From positions 32,674-96,673 of the forward strand of contig DASTOB010000119.1 of the NCBI GenBank assembly GCA_035720425.1: a stretch of 64,000 nucleotides of DNA. Direction: 5' to 3'. Positions 51,854 to 59,976 of this stretch are shown piece after piece (within the stretch, counting starts at the first letter, position 1; the number at the start of each line of letters is the position of its first letter). Origin of the DNA: DASTOB01 sp035720425 (lineage in GTDB: Bacteria > Chloroflexota > Limnocylindria > Limnocylindrales > CSP1-4). A program made the position numbers and the translations under genes. The notes under the pieces were generated by a model. It worked only from the letters and a program-made list of their open reading frames with translations. It did no database searches and was not told where the DNA came from.

Positions 51854-51887
51854 TGTCGTTTCAGCCGACCTGCCAGGAGAACCCGAA

Positions 51888-52766
51888 GTGACCGCCATCC
51901 TCGCCCCCGAACTGAAGAACGGACCGCTCGCCCGGGAGCACGTCCGGGCGGCGGCGGTCGAGTCCGCGACGCCTGCCCTGCTCGTCGAGCGTGTCACGAA
52001 GCGCTTCCGGGTCGACCGGAAGAAGGCACCCGTGACGGCAATCTCGAACGTGTCGCTCCGCCTCGAGCGCGGCGACATCCACGGGATCCTCGGTGCGAAC
52101 GGGTCCGGCAAGTCGACGCTCATCCGCCTCGTCTCGGGTCTGCTGACCCTCGACGAGGGCCGGGTCGAGGTCTTCGGCCACGACATCGAGCGCGACGAGA
52201 TGGCCGTCAAGCGGCTCATCAACCGCGTCAGCGTCGACGCCGCCTTCTTCAAGAAGCTGAGTCCGATGGAGAACCTCCTGTTCGCCGCCCGCCTGTACGG
52301 CCTCGACGCCGGCCGGGCGAAGCGCGAGGCAGTTGGGATCCTCGGCCGGCTTGGCATCGCGGAGAAGCGGGTCGGCCGCCCGGTCGAGCAGATGAGCCGC
52401 GGCATGCAGCAGAAGGTCGCCATCGCGCGAGCACTGCTGACGAGCCCGGCCCTGCTCCTGCTCGACGAACCGACGACCGGTCTCGATCCGCGCTCGAAGC
52501 TCGACGTCCAGTCGTTCATCGAGGAGCTCCGATCGACGCACGACGCGACGATCGTGCTCACCACGCACGACCTGGCCGAGGCAGAACGCCTGTGCGGCCG
52601 GATCACGATCCTCAACGACGGCCGTGTCGTCGCGGAGGACTCGCCGATCGGCCTCAAGGGCCTCATCCGCCGCGGGGACGGCGGGGCGTCGACCCTCGAA
52701 GACGTGTTCATGACCTACACCGGCCGCTCCCTCGACGACGACGTCGAGGACGAGGCCGACGAGTAA
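51888..52766 (+). CDS. ABC-2-type exporter ATP-binding protein
   Basis: A 292-residue ATPase of the drug/lipid export type, from GTG 51888 with AGGAGA before it. Walker A is GILGANGSGKSTLIRL, the signature MSRGMQQKVAIARALL, Walker B LLLLDEPTTGLDPRS and the switch ILTTHDLAEAERL. An N-terminal extension of about 35 residues precedes the domain and an acidic tail ends it. The Q-loop region lacks the usual Gln (VSVDAAFFKKLSPMENLLF). Family members export antibiotics, lipids or polysaccharide. Its partner permease is at 53030-53833, with a small protein gene between them. Confidence 0.92.
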   Translation: MTAILAPELKNGPLAREHVRAAAVESATPALLVERVTKRFRVDRKKAPVTAISNVSLRLERGDIHGILGANGSGKSTLIRLVSGLLTLDEGRVEVFGHDIERDEMAVKRLINRVSVDAAFFKKLSPMENLLFAARLYGLDAGRAKREAVGILGRLGIAEKRVGRPVEQMSRGMQQKVAIARALLTSPALLLLDEPTTGLDPRSKLDVQSFIEELRSTHDATIVLTTHDLAEAERLCGRITILNDGRVVAEDSPIGLKGLIRRGDGGASTLEDVFMTYTGRSLDDDVEDEADE

Positions 52767-52790
52767 TCCATGAGAAAGGAGGTGAGAACC

Positions 52791-53003
52791 GTGAACAACA
52801 GCCACGCCGACATCCGGATGTACATCGCCCGATCCCATCGGGCGCAGCAGATCGGCGAGGCCGCCCGCGAGCGCCAGTTCCATGGCGCGATCGGCCGGCA
52901 GTCGCAGTCCATCCGTCGGTCCATCGGCCACTCGATCATCCGGATCGGGCAGCGGATGGCCGCGGAATCGGCCATGTCGTCGGCTCGGTCCGCCCAGGGC
53001 TGA
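52791..53003 (+). CDS. Small basic protein between exporter ATPase and permease
   Basis: A 70-residue protein from GTG 52791; the ATG at 52770 is less likely because the ribosome site lies between. AAGGAGGTGA (52775-52784) is the full complement of the 16S rRNA anti-SD end, 6 bases before the start, so strong translation is expected. The protein (VNNSHADIRMYIARSHRAQQ...) is rich in Arg, His, Ser and Gln with no hydrophobic helix, and is probably one amphipathic helix followed by a Ser/Ala tail. I recognise no family. The position suggests an exporter accessory, chaperone or substrate; the last is speculation. Confidence 0.6.
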   Translation: MNNSHADIRMYIARSHRAQQIGEAARERQFHGAIGRQSQSIRRSIGHSIIRIGQRMAAESAMSSARSAQG

Positions 53004-53029
53004 GCCGACGACGAACCTGGAGATCTCCG

Positions 53030-53833
53030 ATGACCTTCGTCGCCCATGAGCTCAAGGCGTCGTACGCCTTCATCGAGCGCAACTTCTTTCTGACTCGCCG
53101 GTACTGGGGCTGGGAAGTCGCCTTCCTGGTCTATTCGGTCGCGGGCGCGCTCTCGATCTCGCTCATCGGTGCCGACCAGGGCAGCCCGCGGCTGCTCCTG
53201 ACGCTGATGGTCGGGGCGATCTTCTGGAACTACCTGTCGGTCGTGTTCAGCTGGATCGCCGAGACGATCGCCGTCGAGCGCTGGGAAGGCACGCTCGAGT
53301 ACACGATGATGGCGCCGATCCGGCGGTCGACCCAGCTCCTCGGATCGGTCGTCTACGCGATGGCCTACGGGCTCGTCCACACGGCCGTCATCCTCGTCGC
53401 GCTCGTCGCGTTCTTTCCGCAGCTCGAGCTCGCCAACGCGAATCTCGGGACCGCGGTCGTGTTCGTCCTGCTCGGCTCGTTCAGCATCGTCGGGATCGGG
53501 ATGATGGCCGCCATCCTGCCGCTGCTGTACGTCGAGCGCGGCGCGCAGATGACGTTCGTCCTGCAGTCGTGCCTGCTGCTCGTCAGCGGCGTGTACTACT
53601 CGATCGACGTGCTGCCGGACTGGATGCAGGTGCTGTCGCACCTGTCGCCGGCGACGTACGTGCTTGACGGCGTCCGCGCCGCGCTCATCGAGGGCGCACC
53701 GGTGACGGCGCTGCTCCACGACGTGTGGCCGCTCATCGTCGCCGGGGTGATCCTCATCCCGGCCGGCGTGTGGGCGTTCGGGCGAGCCGAGCGCTACGCG
53801 AAGCGCACCGGCAAGCTCAAGCGAGTCGGGTGA
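53030..53833 (+). CDS. ABC-2-type exporter permease
   Basis: A 267-residue membrane protein from ATG 53030 with GGAGATC before it. Six hydrophobic helices are visible, including GWEVAFLVYSVAGALSISLI and VILVALVAFFPQL. The ABC-2 signature near the end reads LQSCLLLVSGVYYSIDVLPDWMQVLSHLSPATYVLDGVRAAL, split by ordinary loops. It is the channel partner of the ATPase at 51888-52766. rsgA follows after 4 bases, so the transcript probably continues. Confidence 0.92.
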   Translation: MTFVAHELKASYAFIERNFFLTRRYWGWEVAFLVYSVAGALSISLIGADQGSPRLLLTLMVGAIFWNYLSVVFSWIAETIAVERWEGTLEYTMMAPIRRSTQLLGSVVYAMAYGLVHTAVILVALVAFFPQLELANANLGTAVVFVLLGSFSIVGIGMMAAILPLLYVERGAQMTFVLQSCLLLVSGVYYSIDVLPDWMQVLSHLSPATYVLDGVRAALIEGAPVTALLHDVWPLIVAGVILIPAGVWAFGRAERYAKRTGKLKRVG

Positions 53834-53837
53834 CGCC

Positions 53838-54968
53838 GTGACCGCCGAACGGGCGCCGATGCCGCTCACCGACCCCTCGGTCCCCGTCGAGGGCCTCGAT
53901 CACCTCGAGGCCTTCGGCTGGGGCGAGCCGTTCGCCGGGGCGTTCCACGGCCACGCGGCGGTCGGTCGCGTGCCCGGGCGCGTCGTCGTCGAGGACCGCG
54001 GACGCTACCTGGTCCAGACGGCCGCGGGCGAGGTCACGGCCTCGATCTCCGGGCGATTCCGGTTCGATGCCGGCGACGACCCGGCGGCCTACCCGACGGT
54101 CGGTGACTGGGTCGCCCTCGACGCCCACGATCCGGGCAACGCGATCGTCCACGGCCTGCTCCCCCGCCGGACCGCCATCCGCCGCCTCAACCCGGGCCGC
54201 CGGACCGAGGCACAGGTCCTCGCCGCGAACGTCGACGTCGGGCTCATCGTCACCTCGATGAACCAGGAGTTCGAGCCGCGCCGGATCGAGCGCTACCTGG
54301 CCGCGGTCTGGGAGTCCGGCGCCCGGCCCGCCGTCGTCCTCTCGAAGGCGGACCTCGCCGACGACCCCGATGCGTATCGGCTGCAGGCCGAAGGCGTCGC
54401 GCCGGGTGTCCCGATCCTGCCGATCAGCGCCGTGACCGGGGCCGGAGTCGATGCTATCCGCGCGCTCCTCCCACGGGGCCGGACGGTCGTGGCGATCGGG
54501 TCGTCCGGCGTCGGCAAGTCGACCCTCGTCAACGCCCTCGCCGGGCGCGAGCTCATGGCCGTCCGCGAGGTCCGACTTGATGACGACCGCGGCCGGCACA
54601 CGACGCGGCGCCGGCAGCTCATGGTCCTGCCGGGCGGTTCGCTCATCCTCGACACGCCGGGCATGCGCGAGCTCGCGACGTGGGACGGCGACGGTCTCGC
54701 GGCCTCGTTCGCGGACATCGAGGCGCTCGCATCGGCGTGCCGATTCCGTGATTGCAGCCATCGCGGTGAGCCCGGCTGTGCGATCTCGGTGGCCGTCGCG
54801 GAGGGTCGCCTCGACCCGCGGCGCCTCGATGGCTTCCGCAAGCTCAACCGGGAGGCCGCCCACCTCGAACGGCGCCAGGATGCGCTCGCGCGGAACGAGG
54901 AGCGCCGCCGCTGGAAGGTCATCCACAAGAGCGTTCGACGCCACATGAAGGAGCGGTACGGGGACTGA
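53838..54968 (+). CDS. rsgA: Ribosome small-subunit-dependent GTPase RsgA
   Basis: A 376-residue circularly permuted GTPase that matures the 30S subunit, from GTG 53838. Domain order is an OB fold (AGEVTASISGRFRFDAGD), then the permuted G domain with G4 VVLSKADL, G1 GSSGVGKSTLVNAL and G3 DTPGMREL. The zinc-binding C-terminal domain ACRFRDCSHRGEPGC follows. Arg/Lys-rich C-terminal helices contact rRNA. Being joined to an exporter operon is unusual; co-transcription is inferred from the 4-base gap. Confidence 0.96.
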   Translation: MTAERAPMPLTDPSVPVEGLDHLEAFGWGEPFAGAFHGHAAVGRVPGRVVVEDRGRYLVQTAAGEVTASISGRFRFDAGDDPAAYPTVGDWVALDAHDPGNAIVHGLLPRRTAIRRLNPGRRTEAQVLAANVDVGLIVTSMNQEFEPRRIERYLAAVWESGARPAVVLSKADLADDPDAYRLQAEGVAPGVPILPISAVTGAGVDAIRALLPRGRTVVAIGSSGVGKSTLVNALAGRELMAVREVRLDDDRGRHTTRRRQLMVLPGGSLILDTPGMRELATWDGDGLAASFADIEALASACRFRDCSHRGEPGCAISVAVAEGRLDPRRLDGFRKLNREAAHLERRQDALARNEERRRWKVIHKSVRRHMKERYGD

Positions 54969-54970
54969 CG

Positions 54971-55945
54971 ATGCCGACCGACACGCTCCACTCGATTCGA
55001 CTGCGACCCTTCCGCGATGCCGACGACTACGCGGTCATGGCCTCGCTCATCAGCACGGCCAACCTGGCCGACGGGATCGACGACATTCCGACGGCGGCGT
55101 CGCTGCGCGCCGACTACGAGGCGCGATCCGAGCTGGATCCCGCGCGTGACGTGGTGTTCGCCGAGGTTGGTGACCGCGTCGTCGGCTTCGGGGAGGCGTA
55201 TCGGCAGGTACGGGATGGCGTGGCGATCTACTGGACGTTCGGGGCGGTGCTTCCGGCGTACCGAGGGCGCGGGATCGGGCGCGCGATTCTGGCAGCGAAC
55301 GAGCGACGCGGTCGGGAGATCGCCGCGGAGCATGACGATCCGGGAGGCCGCGTCTTCGCGTCGTGGGTGAGCGAGCGCGAGGGCGGGGCCGACGGGTTGC
55401 TGCGCAGAGCCGGGTACGCGCCCGCCCGGTACGGGTTCGCGATGGTCCGCTCATCCCTCGATGGGCTGGCGGAGGCGGCCCTGCCCGCAGGGCTCGAGAT
55501 CCGACCGGTCGAGACAGCGCATGCTCGCGCAATATTTGCGGCCGACAACGAGGCGTTTCGCGATCATTGGGGCCACCGCGAGGCGACCGAGGACGACTTC
55601 GCGGCCACGTACGCGTCGCCGGACCTCGACACCTCCCTGTGGCGCATCGCGTGGGACGGGGACGAGGTCGCCGGCGGTGTCCTGACCTGGATCTACGCCT
55701 CGGAGAACGAGGCATTTGGGGTTCGCCGCGGCTGGCTTGAGCACATCTTCGTACGGCGCCCGTGGCGCAAGCGCGGCCTCGCGACGGCGCTCATCGCGTC
55801 CGCGTTGGCCGGCCTCCGCGAGCGCGGCATGACCGAGGCGATGCTCGGTGTCGACGCCGACAACCTGACCGGCGCGCTCCGCCTCTACGAGCGGCTGGGC
55901 TTCACGGTCAAGGACCGCGCCACCCACTATCGCAAACCCTTCTGA
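54971..55945 (+). CDS. Double GNAT-domain acetyltransferase
   Basis: A 324-residue protein with two GNAT folds. The first (residues 1-155) has FGAVLPAYRGRGIGRAILAANERRG and the second (about 165-324) has HIFVRRPWRKRGLATALIASALAG with VDADNLTGALRLYERLGF. Both have intact CoA-binding motifs. Tandem GNATs of this type include mycothiol synthase-like enzymes, but no Cys-ligase partner is present, so I do not name a substrate. It starts 2 bases after rsgA and is probably the last gene of that transcript. Confidence 0.85.
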   Translation: MPTDTLHSIRLRPFRDADDYAVMASLISTANLADGIDDIPTAASLRADYEARSELDPARDVVFAEVGDRVVGFGEAYRQVRDGVAIYWTFGAVLPAYRGRGIGRAILAANERRGREIAAEHDDPGGRVFASWVSEREGGADGLLRRAGYAPARYGFAMVRSSLDGLAEAALPAGLEIRPVETAHARAIFAADNEAFRDHWGHREATEDDFAATYASPDLDTSLWRIAWDGDEVAGGVLTWIYASENEAFGVRRGWLEHIFVRRPWRKRGLATALIASALAGLRERGMTEAMLGVDADNLTGALRLYERLGFTVKDRATHYRKPF

Positions 55946-56100
55946 CCGAGCGCTGATCAGTAGGTTGACGCCCGCCCGTTCATCGTCCGTGGTAATGCCG
56001 CGGTGCGCCTGTTGACCCCGGCGCTACGCTGGTTCTCTGGCAGTCCAAACGCCTTCATCATGCCGGGCTCGGCGTCGGGGAGGCTTCGGTAGCCGATCAA

Positions 56101-56790
56101 TTGAGCCAGGGGCCGGTGACGGACCGCGCGCCACTGGGCGACAGGGTGCGTGTCGGGCGCGTGCCCCGAGAATGGTTCGACGACGCGGCGCGGCTACTTG
56201 CGCGAGCGACCGCTGACGAAGCCATCATTTCGCATGCGCTTTGCGCGGACCGGGCCACCCGGGTCCGGGCCCTCGCATCCCTCTATCGCGCCTGGCTCGC
56301 CGCGTTCTCGCCGTACGCAGAGATCCACAGCGCGATGCTCGATGACCGCCTGGTCGCCGTCGGAGTGCGCCTGCCGCCGGGCAACTACCCACTCCGCCGT
56401 CGCTCGCTCCCGCGGGTACTCCTACGCATCATTCCTGGTTATCTCCGCATGGCGATGACATGCCGTGGAGCCATGGCCATGATGCGGGCGGGCTTTGCCA
56501 ACGAGCCCTACCAACCGCGCGGGCGGCCTTACTGGTACCTCAATATCCTCGGCGTGGAGCCGGAGTTCCAGGGCCGGGGCATTGGTAAGCGGATGGCGCA
56601 CGAGGTTCTCGAGCGGGCCGACGCCGCGGGCGTCGGCTGCTACCTTGAGACGTACGGCGAGGGAACGAAGGCGCTCTACCTCAAGCGTGGATTTGTCGTG
56701 TTCAAGGAGGTCCGTCCCTTCACCGATGGCCCCACCTGCTACTTGATGTGGAGAGACCCGCGGCCACCGACCGAGCCTGCCGACACTTGA
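56101..56790 (+). CDS. GNAT-family acetyltransferase
   Basis: A 229-residue acetyltransferase. The start is uncertain: TTG 56101 or GTG 56116. The CoA-binding motif is LGVEPEFQGRGIGKRMAHEV, and the C-terminal strand is YLETYGEGTKALYLKRGFVV. A middle hydrophobic stretch (LRMAMTCRGAMAMMRAGFAN) is typical of a GNAT subgroup. Base composition over 55950-56750 looks less GC-rich by eye than its neighbours, with AT-richer codons such as ATT and TTG, so recent acquisition is possible. The 155-bp gap before it holds nothing I can name. Confidence 0.8.
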   Translation: MSQGPVTDRAPLGDRVRVGRVPREWFDDAARLLARATADEAIISHALCADRATRVRALASLYRAWLAAFSPYAEIHSAMLDDRLVAVGVRLPPGNYPLRRRSLPRVLLRIIPGYLRMAMTCRGAMAMMRAGFANEPYQPRGRPYWYLNILGVEPEFQGRGIGKRMAHEVLERADAAGVGCYLETYGEGTKALYLKRGFVVFKEVRPFTDGPTCYLMWRDPRPPTEPADT

Positions 56791-56880
56791 CCCCACGATG
56801 GCGGCGATCCTCCGGCCGGTGTCCTGTAGCTCTTCGGTCGGCCGGTCTGGGGCATTCCGCACGGCGCGCCGGCGGCGCGA

Positions 56881-57552
56881 TTAGGCGAAGAGGCGGCCGC
56901 CGTCCCGGACGAGTTCCATCCACGCGCGGTCGCGGGCGATCGTCGTGGCCGGACCGTGGCCGGGGAGGACGCGCAGGAGGTCCTCGAGGCCGCACAGGCG
57001 CGCGATCGACTCGGCCATCTGGTCGGGATCACCGCCCGGGAGATCGACGCGTCCCCAGCCCCCCGCGAACAGCGTGTCGCCGCTGAACAGGGTTCCGCCG
57101 TCGCGGTCGAGGATGCAGACGCTCCCCTTCGTGTGCCCCGGTGTGTGGAGCACGGTGAGGCGCAGTTCGCCGAAGCGGATTTCGCCCCCCTCCGCGAGCT
57201 CGATCGCCGGCACCGACGGCGGGATCTCGAACGGCGCGAAGAGCGGCCGCGGGTTCGTCAGGCGTTCGCGGTCGAGCGGATGGACGGCGATGCTCGCCCC
57301 GGTGTGGTCGGCGACGGCGGCGTTGTCACCGATGTGGTCCCAGTGTCCGTGGGTCGACACGATGAGCTTGAGCGTCCATTCGCGGGCACGGAGCTCGTCG
57401 GCGATCCAGGCGAGTGACGGTGTCGCGGTGTCGATCGCGATCGCCTCGCGCGAGCGCGGGTCCGCGAGGATGTGCACGTTGGTCGCGACCGGCCCGACGA
57501 CGCGCGAGATGAGATCCATCGCGTCGAATTGTGCAGTCTCCGGTCGGTGCAT
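56881..57552 (-). CDS. Metallo-beta-lactamase hydrolase, glyoxalase II-like
   Basis: A 223-residue hydrolase. The conserved opening NVHILADPRSREAIAIDTA and the metal motif STHGHWDHIGD are followed by further ligands in HTPGHTKGS, FSGDTLFAGG and LPGHGP, the full YcbL/glyoxalase-II pattern. The start is ATG 57552 or ATG 57519 (MDLISRVVG). It lacks the glutathione-binding C-terminal domain, so it may use another thioester such as bacillithiol or CoA. Confidence 0.9.
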   Translation of the reverse strand: MHRPETAQFDAMDLISRVVGPVATNVHILADPRSREAIAIDTATPSLAWIADELRAREWTLKLIVSTHGHWDHIGDNAAVADHTGASIAVHPLDRERLTNPRPLFAPFEIPPSVPAIELAEGGEIRFGELRLTVLHTPGHTKGSVCILDRDGGTLFSGDTLFAGGWGRVDLPGGDPDQMAESIARLCGLEDLLRVLPGHGPATTIARDRAWMELVRDGGRLFA

Positions 57553-57585
57553 GGCGCGCCAGGTTCTCGATTCTCTGACTCGGCC

Positions 57586-57619
57586 GCGGGCGGGCGCATG
57601 CCGCGGGCGGGCGCATGCC
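57586..57619 (+). repeat. 17-bp tandem duplication
   Basis: GCGGGCGGGCGCATGCC occurs twice in direct tandem (57586-57602, 57603-57619), in the short gap between two minus-strand genes. It contains GCATGC and can form a small hairpin. Confidence 0.9.
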
Positions 57620-57624
57620 GCAGG

Positions 57625-58773
57625 CTACGGGCCGCCCACGACCACCCCCGAACGCGGTGGCCCGCCATCGCCCGTCCGACCGGGGACCTCGCCGCCGTCT
57701 CGCGCGGCGACGTCGACGAGCCGGTCGAGCGCCGCGGCCTGGGCCTCCGTGAACCGCGCACCCGCCTCCAGGTCGAGGGATCCCCTCGCCGGGCCGAACC
57801 ACGACACCTCGAGGAGTGTCGCCGCCGCCATCTCCGACAGTCGATGGACGGCTGTCAACCGTCCCAGGCCCGGCTGCTCGACCCGCCGAGCGAAGGCTTC
57901 GAACGGACGCCAGTCGATGATCTCCTCGACCGACGCGAGACGTCCGGCAACGCACGCGGTCGTGGTGCCGACCCCGCGACGCCCGGCGATCGACTCACCG
58001 ACGATCGCAAGTCCCTCCCAGCGCGCCCGGCCCGCCGGGGAGGTGAGGAGGTCCCAGGCGACCGACGGGTGAACCGGCAACAGTCGCTCATGCCGGGCGA
58101 TGAGTCGCCCGGCAGCGCGGCCGGAACGGCCCTCCGGCCGCATACCCGGTCGGGCGCCGTTCCACCACGCTCCCAGGTCGAGCAGTCCGGACGACACCTC
58201 ACCGAGGGCCGCGTATGCCTCGACGACGGGCACGAGGCCGAGCGCCCCGCCGTCAAGTCCCAACGCGCCGATCGCCGCGTCGGTCAGCAGGACGTAACTG
58301 CTCGCCCCGGCGCGCTCGGCCGCCGGTCCCTTGAGCAGTCGGTGGGCGACGATCACGTCGCGTCCGGCGAGCTCGTCGCGGCCCGCGACCCGATGGCGAA
58401 GCACGTCGCCGACGTGGGCGACGAACTTGAGGTCGAGTCCGGGCATTCCGCGGCACGCCGCGCAGTCGCAGTCCGTGGCCTGGGCAACGCTCCGCAGCCG
58501 CTGCCGAAAGGCGACGTAGGCTGCCTCGATCGAGTCGAGCAGCGCACTGCCATCGATCTGATCGATGGGCGCCCACATGAACGCGGCGTCGCCCTCGAGC
58601 TTCGCCAGGCGGAACCGCCCGCGCAGGCGGCTGACGACCGTCTCGATCAGGTCGCCGGCGATGAGCGGGGCCTCGGCGGGTTCGGCGTCGGCAAGGTATG
58701 CCGTGTACCCGGACAGGTCCGCGATGAGCAGGCAGGCGCGGTCGAGGGTCGGCTCCGCCGATGTCGCCGTCAC
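57625..58773 (-). CDS. DUF2652 (cyclase-like) + SRPBCC two-domain protein
   Basis: A 382-residue protein from GTG 58773, which overlaps the upstream stop (GTGA). Residues 5-200 are a DUF2652 domain resembling a class III cyclase: LLIADLSGYTAYLADAE and AKLEGDAAFMWAP correspond to the two metal-binding strands. The characteristic Cys motif DCDCAACRG follows near residue 105. Residues 225-360 look like an SRPBCC (START-like) ligand-binding domain (HPSVAWDLLTSPAGRARWEG). It is the second gene of an operon controlled by a MerR-type promoter. Cyclase activity is not established. Confidence 0.85.
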   Translation of the reverse strand: MTATSAEPTLDRACLLIADLSGYTAYLADAEPAEAPLIAGDLIETVVSRLRGRFRLAKLEGDAAFMWAPIDQIDGSALLDSIEAAYVAFRQRLRSVAQATDCDCAACRGMPGLDLKFVAHVGDVLRHRVAGRDELAGRDVIVAHRLLKGPAAERAGASSYVLLTDAAIGALGLDGGALGLVPVVEAYAALGEVSSGLLDLGAWWNGARPGMRPEGRSGRAAGRLIARHERLLPVHPSVAWDLLTSPAGRARWEGLAIVGESIAGRRGVGTTTACVAGRLASVEEIIDWRPFEAFARRVEQPGLGRLTAVHRLSEMAAATLLEVSWFGPARGSLDLEAGARFTEAQAAALDRLVDVAARDGGEVPGRTGDGGPPRSGVVVGGP

Positions 58774-59378
58774 GACGCACCATGCCGGAGTGCGTGTCGG
58801 CGCTCGGCGAAGTGGGCGAGGTTGGCGAGCGTTGCCCGGCTCGTTGACTCCGCCATCAGCCGATAGCCGATGATCGCGACGAGCGGCCAGGCAAATGGTC
58901 GCAACCACCATGGGGCCGGGTCGTAGAACGCGGTCTGCCGGTCCGTTCGGACGATCCGGCTCCCGTTCGGCCGGGCGGCGATCTCGAACCGATGGATCCA
59001 CGTGCTGCGGATGGCCGAGCCGTTCGGTCGCTCGAGGCGGGATTCGGTCACGAACTCGAACCGAGTCGGGCGCTCGGCCACCACGACCGTCGACCGGTCG
59101 ACGAACGATCCGATTGACGTGTACCCGGTGCTCCGGAATGCCGTGCCGACGACGGCGGGGCCGACCGGGGCATCGATCGTCAGAAGTCGCTCCGCGCGAT
59201 CGCCGAGGAGCCGGCCGCTCCACTCGAGGTGCGTCTCGAGATCGGCGAGCACGTCGTAGACGTCCTCCGCCGGCACCGCCGACGCCGCAGCCACGACGTA
59301 GTCGTGCCGCTCGATCCATCGCCGGCGCTCCGCACCCGCAGCCGGCACCGTGCCCGGCACGTCGGCGCTCTCGTGCAT
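58770..59378 (-). CDS. SRPBCC-family (polyketide cyclase/START-like) protein
   Basis: A 202-residue protein from ATG 59378, preceded by GGAGG 8 bases before it. The fold shows a helix-grip pattern: VVAAASAVPAEDVYDVLADL, LEWSGRLLGD and TWIHRFEIAARPNGSRIVRT. A C-terminal hydrophobic segment (PWWLRPFAWPLVAIIGYRLM) may anchor it to the membrane. It is the first gene after a MerR-type promoter and is coupled to the DUF2652 gene. Its ligand is not known, and it has no evident metal site. Confidence 0.85.
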   Translation of the reverse strand: MHESADVPGTVPAAGAERRRWIERHDYVVAAASAVPAEDVYDVLADLETHLEWSGRLLGDRAERLLTIDAPVGPAVVGTAFRSTGYTSIGSFVDRSTVVVAERPTRFEFVTESRLERPNGSAIRSTWIHRFEIAARPNGSRIVRTDRQTAFYDPAPWWLRPFAWPLVAIIGYRLMAESTSRATLANLAHFAERRHALRHGAS

Positions 59379-59430
59379 GTCCGGTTCCTCCGCTGAGTCC
59401 TCGACGCCCTCGCCGGACGTCGCGAAAACG

Positions 59431-59461
59431 AGGCTAGACGTTGGAGTCGCTCCAATGTCAA
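59431..59461 (-). promoter_or_regulatory. MerR-type promoter/operator with 19-bp spacer
   Basis: On the minus strand TTGACA (59461-59456) and TAGCCT (59436-59431) are separated by 19 bases. The spacer contains the perfect dyad TTGGAG-CGA-CTCCAA (59441-59455). Long spacers with a centred dyad are the hallmark of MerR-activated promoters. The dyad resembles the core of the E. coli zntA operator (TGGAGTCGACTCCA). It drives the SRPBCC-DUF2652 operon and lies between it and the divergent merR-type gene. Confidence 0.85.
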
Positions 59462-59508
59462 GCTGTTGGCCACGCGGCCGCGTCGGCCGCCTTCGGGAGC
59501 GACTCAAG

Positions 59509-59964
59509 ATGCAGATCGGGCAGCTTGCGAGGGCCGTCGGCGTCACCCCGGATACGGTTCGCTTCTACGAGCGGGCCGGATGGCTCCCCCGGGCCGGGCG
59601 CGCCGAGAACGGCTATCGCGACTACACGGAGGCGGACGCCGAGCACCTTCGCCTGCTCATCGACCTCCGTCGGCTCGACATCCCGCTCGACGACGCCGCG
59701 CGGCTCGCGCGCTCGTGCCACTCCGGCCACTGCGCCGACACCACCGCGCAGCTGCCCGCGGTGATCGCGGAGCGACGCGCTGAGATCGCCGAGCGCGTCG
59801 CTGGCCTGCGGGCGCTCGACGCCCGCCTCGCGGACCTCGAACGCCACCTGTCCGGGCGCCGCCGCGCGCTCCCAATGGCCGCCACAGCCCCATGCTGCGA
59901 CGCGGCCGGCGACGTCGTCCGCGTCGGCGAGGGCGCCTGCGACTGCTGTGCGCCGCCGGCCTGA
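59509..59964 (+). CDS. MerR-family metal-type regulator, ZntR-like
   Basis: A 151-residue regulator from ATG 59509 with GGGAG before it. The winged-helix N-terminus is MQIGQLARAVGVTPDTVRFY, with ERAGWLPRAGRAENGYRDY. A dimerisation helix follows (residues 80-118). Cysteines are placed as in ZntR/CadR sensors: Cys75 (GHCADTT), the pair Cys129-130 (APCCDAA) and the cluster Cys144, 146, 147 (CDCC). An extra Cys70 precedes. It diverges from the SRPBCC/DUF2652 operon and sits 48 bases from its operator. It should activate that operon when bound to Zn, Cd or Pb. Confidence 0.9.
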   Translation: MQIGQLARAVGVTPDTVRFYERAGWLPRAGRAENGYRDYTEADAEHLRLLIDLRRLDIPLDDAARLARSCHSGHCADTTAQLPAVIAERRAEIAERVAGLRALDARLADLERHLSGRRRALPMAATAPCCDAAGDVVRVGEGACDCCAPPA

Positions 59965-59976
59965 ACCGGGGCGAGC

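Larger units (their letters stand above)
51556..51887 (+). promoter_or_regulatory. Structured leader RNA of the ABC-2 exporter operon, possible attenuator or small RNA
   Basis: The 332 bases between the promoter and the GTG of the ATPase gene hold no convincing coding sequence. The stretch contains several possible stems (GAGGCGGCGAAGCCGCC near 51694-51710), an intrinsic terminator with a six-T tract (51726-51758) and a nested hairpin (51804-51853) close to the ribosome site AGGAGA at 51875. This is the layout of a riboswitch/attenuator, or of a terminated small RNA followed by the operon. I do not match it to a known riboswitch class. Confidence 0.55.
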
